From assembly GCF_011742925.1 (NCBI RefSeq), contig NZ_WAEL01000001.1, positions 248,001 to 312,000 on the forward strand: a stretch of 64,000 bases of DNA. The letters run 5' to 3'. Each line of letters begins with the position of its first letter. Position 1 is the stretch's first letter. This stretch comes from Fibrivirga algicola (GTDB lineage: Bacteria; Bacteroidota; Bacteroidia; Cytophagales; Spirosomataceae). The notes under the pieces were generated by a model. It was not told where the DNA came from, did no database searches, and saw only the letters and a program-made list of their open reading frames with translations. Both the position numbers and the translations under genes were made by a program. Below, in pieces: positions 29,526-39,442 of this stretch.

Positions 29526-31814
29526 CTATTTCTTCACCGGCTTCGCGCTCATATAGAAGGTGAGTTTACCGCCTTTCAGCAGGTCGTCGTGGGTTATGAC
29601 TGGCTGTGTGAGGGTCGTGCCATTGAACGTGACCTTCGAGACATACACATTTTTGTCGCTCTGGTTCACCGCCTCGATTTGTATCGTCTGGCCGTTTTCG
29701 AGAGCAATTTTTGCGCTTTTTACCAGTGGGCTGCCCAGCGAATAATTGGTTGAACCAGGTGCGACGGGGTAGAAGCCCATCGCCGAAAACAAGTACCATG
29801 CACTCATCTGACCGCAGTCGTCATTGCCGCCCAGCCCGTCGGGGGTGGGTTTGTACTGCATCCGGAGAATTTGACGTATACGCTCCTGGGTTCGCCACGG
29901 TTGGCCTGCCCAGTTGTAGAGATAAGCAATGTGGTGGGCCGGTTCGTTGCCGTGAATGTAGCCGCCAATGATGCCTTCACGGGTGATGTCTTCGGTTTCG
30001 GCAAAGAACTTGTCGGGTAGGTGCATAGCGAACAGCGTATCGAGCCGGGCGGCAAATTTCTTCGCGCCGCCCATCGTTTCCACCAGCGCCGCCGGATTCT
30101 GTGGAACAAAGAAGCTGAAGTTCCAGGAGTTGCCTTCAATGAAGCCCTGTCCGTCGGTGCTGTACACGTCGAACGCCTGTTTAAACGAACCGTCGGCCAG
30201 GCGGGGGCGCATGAACCCGATCGATTTGTCGTAGACGTTCTTCCAGTTGTCCGAGCGTTTCAGGTACGTGGCGTAGACGTCCTGCCTCCCCAGTTTTTTG
30301 GCCAGTTGGGCAATGCACCAGTCGTCGTAGGCGTATTCGAGCGTGTTCGATACCGACGTGCCGTTGGCCGTAGCCGGAATGTACCCCCGGTCGATGTACT
30401 CGCCGATACCCTCGTAGCTGCGGTGGTTCGACGTAGCGATGCAGGCATCCAGCGCCTGGTTTGGGTCGCCTTTGAATACCCCTTTAACGATGGCGTCGGC
30501 CAGCACTGATACGCTGTGGTAGCCGCTCATGCACCAGTTATCGTTGGCGTAGTGCGACCAGACCGGCAGCATCTTCAACGTGCTCTGCTCATAATGTTTC
30601 AGCATCGACTGCATCATGTCGTTGTTTCGGGCGGGCTGCATCAAATTGAAAAACGGGTGCAGGGCGCGGTAGGTATCCCAGAGCGAAAAAGTAGTGTGGT
30701 TGGTAAAGCCGCTGGCCTGATGCACCCCCTGATCGAGTCCCTTGTATTGGCCGTTTGTATCCATATACACCGTCGGGTTGATGAAGGCGTGGTACATGGC
30801 CGTGTAGAAATTGACCTTGTCGGCATCGGCCGCGTCAATCTGAATTTTGTTTAACTCCCGATTCCAGGCGGCCTGCGCTTTCTCTTTCACCTGCTCGAAA
30901 TTCCAGTGCGGTACTTCGGCCCGCATGTTCGCCAGCGCGTTTTCCTGGCTGACTGGCGAGAGCGCCATCTTCACGTTGATCTGTTCGCCCTCGTTTGTAT
31001 CGAAGTCGAAATACATGCGGATGCGTTTACCCGCGATCTCAGGAAAATTACGTGTCTGGTCGAATTTGCGCCAGAAACCCCGGTACACCTGGGCTTTGTC
31101 GAGGTTTTTCTGGCCGTATGATTTGAACGGTTTCGAGAAGGAGAGCGCGAAGTAGACCGTGCGGGTACGTGCCCAGCCGTTGGTTTGTCGGTAGCCGGTG
31201 ATCAGCGTATCGTTCACGACCCGCACGAACGTCCAGACCGTTTTATCGTCGTAGTTGTAGATACCCGCCGCCAGATCGAGCAAAATATGAGATTGGTCGG
31301 ACTTTGGAAAGGTGTACCGATGAACGCCCACGCGTTCAGAAGCCGTCAGCTCGGCTGTGATGTTATGATCGTCGAGTTTGACTTTGTAGTACGCCGCCTG
31401 CGCTACCTCGTTGGCGTGCGAAAAAGCCGACCGGTAGCCGCTTTTAGGATCGCTTGCCACGCCGGGGTTAAGTTGTAGGGGCCCCTGCGTGGGCATGATC
31501 AGGAAATCGCCGAGGTCGGAGTGGCCCGTGCCGCTAAAGTGCGTGTGGCTAAAGCCGACAATGGTCTTGTCTTCGTATTTGTAACCAGCACAATAGCGGT
31601 ACACATCGCCGTTGTATTTGCCGTTAAACTCGTAGGAGAGTGTGTCGGTGTCGGGGCTGAGCTGAACGGAGCCGAAAGGGACTGTAGCGCCGGGGTACGT
31701 ATGCCCCATTTTTTCGGTGCCAATCAGCGGATGGACGTAGGGGACCAGATTTTGTTGAGCAAACGAAAGCAGGCATAGACCCTGCAACAAAAAAGTACAG
31801 CATAACTTGATCAT
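29526..31814 (-). CDS. GH92 alpha-mannosidase, secreted
   Basis: 762-residue exo-alpha-mannosidase family protein. Signal peptide of about 20 residues ending SFAQ. GH92 hallmarks in order: YVHPLIGTEKMGHTYPGATV, PFGSVQLSPD, FSHTHFSGTGHSDLGDF, then in the C-terminal helical barrel GNEPAHHIAYLYNW (catalytic Glu region) and GNDDCGQMSAWYLFSAMGFY. GH92 enzymes are calcium-dependent and inverting, and act on alpha-mannosides of yeast mannan or N-glycans; linkage cannot be told here. No SusCD or other mannan enzymes are near it, so it is a stand-alone enzyme. Confidence 0.95.
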   Translation of the reverse strand: MIKLCCTFLLQGLCLLSFAQQNLVPYVHPLIGTEKMGHTYPGATVPFGSVQLSPDTDTLSYEFNGKYNGDVYRYCAGYKYEDKTIVGFSHTHFSGTGHSDLGDFLIMPTQGPLQLNPGVASDPKSGYRSAFSHANEVAQAAYYKVKLDDHNITAELTASERVGVHRYTFPKSDQSHILLDLAAGIYNYDDKTVWTFVRVVNDTLITGYRQTNGWARTRTVYFALSFSKPFKSYGQKNLDKAQVYRGFWRKFDQTRNFPEIAGKRIRMYFDFDTNEGEQINVKMALSPVSQENALANMRAEVPHWNFEQVKEKAQAAWNRELNKIQIDAADADKVNFYTAMYHAFINPTVYMDTNGQYKGLDQGVHQASGFTNHTTFSLWDTYRALHPFFNLMQPARNNDMMQSMLKHYEQSTLKMLPVWSHYANDNWCMSGYHSVSVLADAIVKGVFKGDPNQALDACIATSNHRSYEGIGEYIDRGYIPATANGTSVSNTLEYAYDDWCIAQLAKKLGRQDVYATYLKRSDNWKNVYDKSIGFMRPRLADGSFKQAFDVYSTDGQGFIEGNSWNFSFFVPQNPAALVETMGGAKKFAARLDTLFAMHLPDKFFAETEDITREGIIGGYIHGNEPAHHIAYLYNWAGQPWRTQERIRQILRMQYKPTPDGLGGNDDCGQMSAWYLFSAMGFYPVAPGSTNYSLGSPLVKSAKIALENGQTIQIEAVNQSDKNVYVSKVTFNGTTLTQPVITHDDLLKGGKLTFYMSAKPVKK

Positions 31815-31885
31815 GGTTTCAAGTTATACTCATTTGCTGAAAGTACGGACTAATTTCTCTTCACTACCACTGTCTACACGCTGTG

Positions 31886-33022
31886 TCACGGCACGATCAC
31901 TGTTCCGTGCGTTTGCTTCATCACGGTACGCAGGGCGGGTTTAACGGTACCGAATGCTGCCACGGCCACTTCGCTCAGCCACGACTGGCCGAAGAGTTTT
32001 TGTACCGTTCGCCCCACCCACAGCCGTCTACTGAACAGCGATGACCAGCCGGTTTGATAGGTACGTTCCAGGTCGGGCCTGGAGAGTTCGTTGCGCAGAA
32101 AACGGGCCGATAGTCCGCTTACGAGTTTGGCACCGTGAATCGCCATGGCCATGCCGTTGCCGCAAAGGGGCGTAATCAGTCCCGCCGCGTCGCCGGCCAT
32201 CAGGATGTGATTCTCTACGGCCTGTTTGGGCGAAAACGATATTTCGTTAATCACTTCGGGGCGGTCGTACAAAAAAGTACTTTCTTCGAAAACGGCCCGT
32301 AAGTGCGGATTCTGATGCAAAACAGCCTGTTCCATGGCGGCAATAGAGCCATGCGTGCGCACGTTGGTGCGGGTGGTCAGGTAACACAAGCAATAAGCAT
32401 CATTTTCGATAGCCGACATGCCGCAATAGCCGTCCGGGAAGTTGTGCAGGGCAATCACATCTTTCGGAAAATCGATGCCGCTGATATGGTACTTGACGCC
32501 GACATACGGCGACCCGGAGGCCGGACCAGAACGCCGCATGAAGGCCCGATCCAGCGTTTTGTCCAGCTTCGATCGTTTGCCAAACGTGCCCAGTACCAGC
32601 CGCGCCGTCAGCGCCTCACCGTTCGATAGCCCTACGGTAAACTGGTCGTTTGCAAAATCGACCCGATCGACGCTTTGCCCAAGCCGAAAGTCGACGCCTG
32701 CGGCCAGGCCAAGCTGATGCAACTGCTCATCGAGAACGTACCTGGAAATGCCGAAACCGCCCAGATCGAGTGGGGCCGTGAGCAGCCTGCCAGCGGGCGA
32801 GGAGAGCCAGAATTTCGTAATTCGGGCAGCACCGAGCCCATCCAGATCAACGCCGAGTGATTCGATGTAAGGGCGCACTTCATTGGATACGTACTCGCCG
32901 CAAACTTTGTGGAATGGGTACGTTTTCCGCTCAACCAGCGTCACGCCAAACCCGGCCCGAGCCAGTTCGAGCGCACTGACAAGCCCGGCCAATCCACCGC
33001 CAACGATAAGTACATCCTGCAT
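31886..33022 (-). CDS. FAD-dependent oxidoreductase, geranylgeranyl-reductase family
   Basis: 378-residue flavoprotein. N-terminal FAD site DVLIVGGGLAGLVSALELA with the acidic end VTLVERK; KVCGEYVSNEV as in the geranylgeranyl reductase/halogenase group; a second FAD motif MAGDAAGLITPLCGNGMAMA at about 275-295. The family reduces isoprenoid chains or acts in lipid, quinone or pigment pathways. No type III polyketide synthase or methyltransferase neighbour is present, so the substrate is unknown. Divergent from the GH13-like gene. Confidence 0.88.
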   Translation of the reverse strand: MQDVLIVGGGLAGLVSALELARAGFGVTLVERKTYPFHKVCGEYVSNEVRPYIESLGVDLDGLGAARITKFWLSSPAGRLLTAPLDLGGFGISRYVLDEQLHQLGLAAGVDFRLGQSVDRVDFANDQFTVGLSNGEALTARLVLGTFGKRSKLDKTLDRAFMRRSGPASGSPYVGVKYHISGIDFPKDVIALHNFPDGYCGMSAIENDAYCLCYLTTRTNVRTHGSIAAMEQAVLHQNPHLRAVFEESTFLYDRPEVINEISFSPKQAVENHILMAGDAAGLITPLCGNGMAMAIHGAKLVSGLSARFLRNELSRPDLERTYQTGWSSLFSRRLWVGRTVQKLFGQSWLSEVAVAAFGTVKPALRTVMKQTHGTVIVP

Positions 33023-33197
33023 GGCAGGTAAACAGCTTTTCGGGCCACAGAGTTACAACCTGACGAGCAGATTAAGCGATTAAACGCAGCGCCACAGAGA
33101 GCATAGAGTCTCTTTTTAAAACAGATTACTCCGTGTTCTCCGTAGCCCTGTGTTCAACTCTTTTTTGTAAAGCCCCTAACCTATTTACTTTTGCTTC

Positions 33198-35147
33198 ATG
33201 CCGACCACCATCCAGACTATTTCTGCCGATTGGCAGCGCCAGTACCCAACGTACCTGAACGAGTACCAGTCGGGTAAGACCAGCTACGTACCCAACCTGC
33301 TGCCACAAACAGCCGTGCAGTTTTCGGTGTACCAGACACTCGACATCCTGCAAAAACGACTGGGTACCGACGTGATGCGTAAGGCACTGGACCCTCAGCA
33401 GAGTATTGCGTCGCCGGTATTGGGGCAGCCTAATGGCCACTGGATGAAGAAAAGCCGGATGGTGGGCATCAATGTGCGAACGATCGGCTCATTCTGGAAT
33501 GTGATTAACTACACGCTCACACTGCCTGCCTGTCATGATAGCATTCACCTGCTGCCCATCTGGGAGCCGGGGGTGGTAGGGAGCCTGTACGGGATGGTGA
33601 GCTGGCAAATTAACCCCGAATTCTACAGTGTTGATCTGGCCCGTTTCATCCCCACGCTCGATACGGTCGACAAGCAACTGAAAGTGGTCGTGAACCTGTT
33701 GCACGCCATGGGTCGCACCGTAGGGATGGACGTCATTCCTCACACCGACCGGTTCTCTGAAATGGCGCTTGTGCATCCGGCGTTGTTTGAATGGGTTCAC
33801 CGGGAAGACTACCGGCTAATCGATCATTCTGAAAACGTATATCGGCATGTAGAAGAAGTGATCTGGCAGTTTCTACACCAGCACGGCACCGCCGATGAAA
33901 GCCCGATCACGTACTCGAAAAGTGTCTTTTTCTCGACTCAGATTCCACTGCTGACTGACGAGCAGCGGCATCTGATTCTGTTTGGTCGTCCCGGCGATTA
34001 CAGTGGCCGGCTGCAACGTCGGCTCGATCTGATCAAGCACCTGACGGCGCAGGGCTTCGAAACGCTGCCCATGACAATGGCTCCGCCGTATCGGGGACTG
34101 CACATTGTTCCCGACGATTTCGTGACCGACGAGTTCGGGCAGGTCTGGTATCAGTACAGTTTCAACCAGCCGCAACCGTTTTCACGGGTGTTTGGCCCCC
34201 TGGCGCGTTACAAATTTTACCACAGCCTGAACGATAACCGCGACTGGCAACTCGACTTTGATAAGCCCAACCAACCCGCCTGGGACTATATCTGCCAGCA
34301 CGTGCACGCCTGTCAGCAGCGGTTCGGCTTCGATTTCATGCGTGGTGACATGGCCCATGTGCAGCTGCGTCCCGACGGGGTGCCAGCCAATCCCGATGCG
34401 CATTATGATCCGTTGCGAACGATCAAGCACTACGTTCAGGCAAAGGGAACGCCCCATTTCGCGTTTTTTGCCGAAACCTTCCTGGCTCCGCCCGATACCA
34501 TGGCCTACGGCAATGAACTGGATCACCTGGAAGCCATCGATGCCGACAGTACACTCGGCGATCTGCAGTCGATGGTTGTCGGTTCAGGTACGTTCAACGA
34601 ACAGCTATGCACGTACCTGGACTTGGCCGAGACACGTCGGTTTGCGCCTAATTTCACGGTGATGACCGCGGATAAGGATGATCCTCGCTTCGACGAGTTT
34701 TACCAGACGGGTAATCTGTTCCGCTACTTCGTCAGTCTGTTTCTAGCCGAGCTACCCAGCTACGTCGGGTTGGGTTTTGAGGTACGCAATCCGCATACCG
34801 AGCGCGGTGCCAATGAAGAATATACCAAGCTATACGTATTCCGGGTGGCCGATGAAGCGCAAACGGATAAGGTAACGCATGGTCCATTTGTCTGGGGGCA
34901 CAATGCCGAGCAGTTTATGGCGATCAGCCGAATCCGAACTTTTGCCGAAGCGATCTGGTCGACCATAGCTGATAAGCCGGTAACATGGCGGCAAAAGCCG
35001 GATATCAAGGCAACAACTGGCACGGCGTTATCGTGGCAGATCGGTACGTACCTGTTCACGGCAACCGTTGGCGACGTACCTGCTCCGGCTGGATCGGGCA
35101 TGCTGGTCTTTGACGAGAGTGGCTGCCGCATCTATAGGGTAGATTGA
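33198..35147 (+). CDS. Divergent alpha-amylase (GH13)-like protein
   Basis: 649 residues, no signal peptide, so cytoplasmic. The middle and C-terminal parts keep pieces of the GH13 barrel: MDVIPHTDR (about 177-185) in place of region I, GFDFMRGDMAHV (377-388) with R382 and D384 where region II has Arg and the nucleophile Asp, and FFAETF (423-428) with E426 where region III has the acid Glu. Region IV (usually NHD) is not clear; TADKDDPR (490-497) may stand in for it. The N-terminal 100 residues are unlike amylases. Substrate and activity unknown; a glycan-active enzyme is likely but a catalytically dead relative is possible. Confidence 0.7.
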   Translation: MPTTIQTISADWQRQYPTYLNEYQSGKTSYVPNLLPQTAVQFSVYQTLDILQKRLGTDVMRKALDPQQSIASPVLGQPNGHWMKKSRMVGINVRTIGSFWNVINYTLTLPACHDSIHLLPIWEPGVVGSLYGMVSWQINPEFYSVDLARFIPTLDTVDKQLKVVVNLLHAMGRTVGMDVIPHTDRFSEMALVHPALFEWVHREDYRLIDHSENVYRHVEEVIWQFLHQHGTADESPITYSKSVFFSTQIPLLTDEQRHLILFGRPGDYSGRLQRRLDLIKHLTAQGFETLPMTMAPPYRGLHIVPDDFVTDEFGQVWYQYSFNQPQPFSRVFGPLARYKFYHSLNDNRDWQLDFDKPNQPAWDYICQHVHACQQRFGFDFMRGDMAHVQLRPDGVPANPDAHYDPLRTIKHYVQAKGTPHFAFFAETFLAPPDTMAYGNELDHLEAIDADSTLGDLQSMVVGSGTFNEQLCTYLDLAETRRFAPNFTVMTADKDDPRFDEFYQTGNLFRYFVSLFLAELPSYVGLGFEVRNPHTERGANEEYTKLYVFRVADEAQTDKVTHGPFVWGHNAEQFMAISRIRTFAEAIWSTIADKPVTWRQKPDIKATTGTALSWQIGTYLFTATVGDVPAPAGSGMLVFDESGCRIYRVD

Positions 35148-35244
35148 GTTTGTTGAGATGGCAACTAATCGGGCCGGCCAAACGTACCCATATGTATCCC
35201 AACCTTATTTCACGTCACCGGAACAGACCCTTACGCGATTTTGT

Positions 35245-35252
35245 TAATTTTG
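35245..35252 (+). promoter_or_regulatory. Candidate -7 box of sufB
   Basis: TAATTTTG matches TAnnTTTG, 73 nt before the sufB start and beyond the upstream stop codon. No clear -33 element. Confidence 0.35.
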
Positions 35253-35325
35253 TACGATACGTTCTTAAACAGTAGCGAACGGTTTTTGCGTTACGCTAGC
35301 TTTCACCGGCAATTGCCAACCAATC

Positions 35326-36819
<1,494 letters not shown>

Positions 36820-36831
36820 CCGTTCATAGTG

Positions 36832-36877
36832 CAACAAAAACGGGCAGACTCCTAATAGGATCTGCCCGTTTTTGTTG
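36832..36877. terminator. Bidirectional terminator after sufB
   Basis: Exact 17-bp arms CAACAAAAACGGGCAGA (36832-36848) and complement (36861-36877), with A- and T-tracts built in. Serves sufB and the convergent DUF4260 gene. Confidence 0.9.
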
Positions 36878-36900
36878 GAGTCAGTTGCCGTACCACTAGA

Positions 36901-37281
36901 TCAGCTAACGAGCATAGGCTCTTGTTTAGGGCTACTATCCAGATCGCCCAGGTGCGTAAACGCAAAACCTTTGCTGTATTTCAGGCCATACCCCATTAGC
37001 CGGTCCATGGCCGAGTGGCCAAAGAGGATGATGCCCGCGAGCATCAGCGTTGGATTACCCATCAATAGTCCGACCAGGCCTATCAGAATGGCGACACCTT
37101 TATGATGAAACACGTTGTAGACAACAGCACCAATGGTGGGGTTGATAGCATAACCGATCATACCCAGGTCGGGCAGCAGCAGGAGGGCAGGGTACAGCCA
37201 CCAAACAAACGGCAGTTTAGCGAACAGGGCAATTGAGAGGGCGAACTGCGCCGCTTCTTCCAGTTTCAGGAGCGTTTTCAT
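36901..37281 (-). CDS. DUF4260 membrane protein
   Basis: 126-residue membrane protein with about four hydrophobic segments: LEEAAQFALSIALFAKL, WWLYPALLLLPDLGMIGYA, VAILIGLVGLLMG and LMLAGIILFGHSAMDRLMGY. The pattern, with LLPDLGMIGY and GHSAMDR, is that of DUF4260. I start at MKTLLKLEEAAQ (37281) because family members begin there; the longer frame adds 32 unrelated residues. Function unknown. Confidence 0.85.
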   Translation of the reverse strand: MKTLLKLEEAAQFALSIALFAKLPFVWWLYPALLLLPDLGMIGYAINPTIGAVVYNVFHHKGVAILIGLVGLLMGNPTLMLAGIILFGHSAMDRLMGYGLKYSKGFAFTHLGDLDSSPKQEPMLVS

Positions 37282-37450
37282 GGGATGAACAGCCGCGTTG
37301 GCTGTGGTTTGATTACGCAACAAAGGTGCTGGATAGCCCTCGCTCAATTTGTTAACAATAGATAAGAAACCACACACCCAGCCAGTAACGTAATGGTTTC
37401 ATAACGTACCCGGTTACCGACTACTGCTGTCTGGCTTGTAATTTGGTCGC

Positions 37451-37798
37451 ATGGCCTGGATCGCTCTTTTGCTGGCTGCTGCCTGCCAGACAGCCTGGAC
37501 ATATTCGTTGAAATACGCTGATTTTAGCGCGCTGGCTGGATTCCGGTTTAGCTTGGCCGTAATGGTGCCCATACTGGCTAACATTGCATCGGGTCTGGCG
37601 AATGTTTTCTTCCTGACGATTGCGTTTAAACACGTTCCGCTCACAACGGGATTCGGACTTTGGACGGCCGCTACACTTGTGCTGATCAAACTGACTGACA
37701 TTCTGTTCCTGAAAGCCCCCTGGTCACTTACCGAGTTATTCTTCGTAGGCTTGCTGGCTGTAGCTATTGTGGGGCTTAAATTGGCGGCACCAAACTAA
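37451..37798 (+). CDS. Small multidrug resistance (SMR)-like membrane protein lacking the key Glu
   Basis: 115 residues with four predicted membrane helices, the build of EmrE/SugE transporters. Helix 1 reads MAWIALLLAAACQTAWTYSL; aligned to the SugE start, position 13, where SMR transporters have the essential Glu, is Gln. Other features remain: LKYADF after helix 1, ANVFFLTIAFKHVPLTTGFG for helix 3, and WSLTELFFVGLLAVAIVGLK for helix 4. Without the carboxylate, proton-coupled export is doubtful; a channel, a partner subunit or another substrate is possible. It is followed 13 nt later by the DinB gene. Confidence 0.8.
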   Translation: MAWIALLLAAACQTAWTYSLKYADFSALAGFRFSLAVMVPILANIASGLANVFFLTIAFKHVPLTTGFGLWTAATLVLIKLTDILFLKAPWSLTELFFVGLLAVAIVGLKLAAPN

Positions 37799-37811
37799 CC
37801 GAACGTACCCA

Positions 37812-38339
37812 ATGCAACCAGATGAATCCCGCCAGTTTCCGATCGGCCGATGGTCGGGTCAACTTACTTTCACGTCTGATGAAGTGAAGGAGCGTATTCA
37901 GCAACTGAATGAGTTGCCAGCTATGTACCGTGCGTTAACCGAATTGCTTTCGGATGAAGCGTTACAACGTACCTACCGGCCCGGTAGCTGGACCGTTCGG
38001 CAATTGGTACACCATGTGGCCGATACGCACCAATGGCACTATTTTCGGATCAAACACGCACTAACCGTGTCAGAGACGCAACCTGGTATATTCAGTGATG
38101 TAACTGGCTGGGCCAACCAGCCCGATGGGAAGTCATTGCCCGTAGCGGCGTCGCTGGCTATTATAGAGGGACTACACCAACGGCTAGCCTACCTATACGA
38201 ACACCTGGCGGCCGCTGATCTAGAGAAGGCCTACTACCACCCGTTTCGTCAAATTAACGTAACGCTGGCGCAGGCAATTGATATGGTCGTTTGGCATGGC
38301 AAACATCATCTGGCCCATATCCGGCTGGCGTTGAACTGA
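37812..38339 (+). CDS. DinB/YfiT-like metal-dependent transferase family protein
   Basis: 175-residue four-helix protein of the DinB superfamily, YfiT branch, which includes thiol-dependent S-transferases. Metal-binding His are visible in VRQLVHHVADTHQWHY and MVVWHGKHHLAHIRLAL; FPIGRW near the N-terminus is typical of YfiT. Start at 37812 (MQPDESRQFPIGRW) rather than a TG-rich extension that overlaps the SMR-like gene. Probably co-transcribed with that gene. Cofactor thiol unknown. Confidence 0.85.
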   Translation: MQPDESRQFPIGRWSGQLTFTSDEVKERIQQLNELPAMYRALTELLSDEALQRTYRPGSWTVRQLVHHVADTHQWHYFRIKHALTVSETQPGIFSDVTGWANQPDGKSLPVAASLAIIEGLHQRLAYLYEHLAAADLEKAYYHPFRQINVTLAQAIDMVVWHGKHHLAHIRLALN

Positions 38340-38341
38340 GT

Positions 38342-38401
38342 GTAGGGTTTGTCGTTTGCTGGTTGCGCTGCCTCCCCCAACCAGCAAACGAAAAACCCTA
38401 C
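38342..38401. terminator. Long hairpin between convergent genes
   Basis: Arms 38342-38365 and 38378-38401 pair over 24 bp with one mismatch around a 12-nt loop starting CGCTGCC. It begins 2 nt after the DinB stop and ends 7 nt before the accA stop, so it fills the whole gap. No T-tract, but the position indicates a two-way terminator. Confidence 0.75.
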
Positions 38402-38408
38402 ACGTAGT

Positions 38409-39362
38409 TTATTCTACTACGACGCCCATGGCGCAAAACTTGTCGATGCGGCTGTCGATTCGTTGTTCGGGAGTCATCTGATTTAATTCAGCCAGCGTGT
38501 CGAGAATCGTCTTCTTCATGATCTCGGCCATCGCGGCGTGGTCGTGGTGGGCTCCACCCAGCGGTTCATCAACGATACCGTCCACCAGTTTGAACGAGCT
38601 CATATCGGCGGCTGTCAGCTTCATGGCCTCAGCAGCCTGCTCCTTGTAGTTCCAGCTACGCCACAGGATGGTTGAGCAGTTTTCGGGCGAAATAACCGAG
38701 TACCAGGTGTTCTCGAGCATGAGTACGCGGTCGCCGATCGCAATGCCGAGTGCACCGCCAGAGGCACCTTCGCCAATAACGATACAGATCACCGGCACCT
38801 TCAGCATGAACATCTCTTTCAGGTTGCGGGCAATGGCTTCACCTTGTCCGCGCTCTTCAGCCTCCAGACCCGGAAAGGCACCCGGCGTGTCAATTAGTGT
38901 GATGATGGGCCGGTTAAATTTTTCGGCTAGCTTCATCAGCCGCAGGGCTTTGCGGTAGCCTTCGGGGTTGGGCATACCAAAGTTACGCTGTTGGCGCTGC
39001 TTGGTATTGCGGCCCTTCTGCTGCCCGATGATCATAACGGTCTGCCCATCAATCTCACCAAAGCCACCTACCATCGCCGGGTCATCACGTACCGTACGGT
39101 CGCCATGGAGTTCAATGAACTGGTCGCACATCCGCTCGATGTAGTCGAGGGTGTAGGGCCGGTCAGGGTGGCGGGAAAGCTGTACCCGCTGCCATCGTGT
39201 TAGGTTTTGGAACAGGTCGTGCCGAAGCCGGTCGATACTCTGCTCGAGGGTTGATACAGCCTCTGAAACGTCTATTTTGCTGGTTTCGGCCAGCCGCTTC
39301 ATCTCGTCTAACCGGCCTTCCAGGTCGGCTATTGGCTTTTCAAAATCGAGGTAGGTTTTCAT
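38409..39362 (-). CDS. accA: Acetyl-CoA carboxylase carboxyltransferase subunit alpha
   Basis: 317-residue subunit of the first fatty-acid synthesis enzyme; with AccD it moves CO2 from carboxybiotin to acetyl-CoA. Typical segments: [96 protein letters not shown] and [14 protein letters not shown]. Full length. No accD nearby. A long hairpin ends only 7 nt before the start codon. Confidence 0.97.
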   Translation of the reverse strand: MKTYLDFEKPIADLEGRLDEMKRLAETSKIDVSEAVSTLEQSIDRLRHDLFQNLTRWQRVQLSRHPDRPYTLDYIERMCDQFIELHGDRTVRDDPAMVGGFGEIDGQTVMIIGQQKGRNTKQRQQRNFGMPNPEGYRKALRLMKLAEKFNRPIITLIDTPGAFPGLEAEERGQGEAIARNLKEMFMLKVPVICIVIGEGASGGALGIAIGDRVLMLENTWYSVISPENCSTILWRSWNYKEQAAEAMKLTAADMSSFKLVDGIVDEPLGGAHHDHAAMAEIMKKTILDTLAELNQMTPEQRIDSRIDKFCAMGVVVE

Positions 39363-39369
39363 GAAGGGG

Positions 39370-39438
39370 GCTTGCCGTTTGTGATTTGTCGGTTAATGTT
39401 GCGCTGCTACTCCAACCGGCAAGTCACAAACGGCAAAC
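39370..39438. repeat. Long inverted repeat abutting the accA start codon
   Basis: Arms 39370-39395 and 39413-39438 pair over 26 bp with four mismatches, all transitions, around a loop with TTGCGCTGC. It fills the gap between accA (start at 39362) and the stop of the upstream minus-strand gene (39443). It may end that transcript or sit in the accA leader. No T-tract. Confidence 0.75.
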
Positions 39439-39442
39439 TAGT

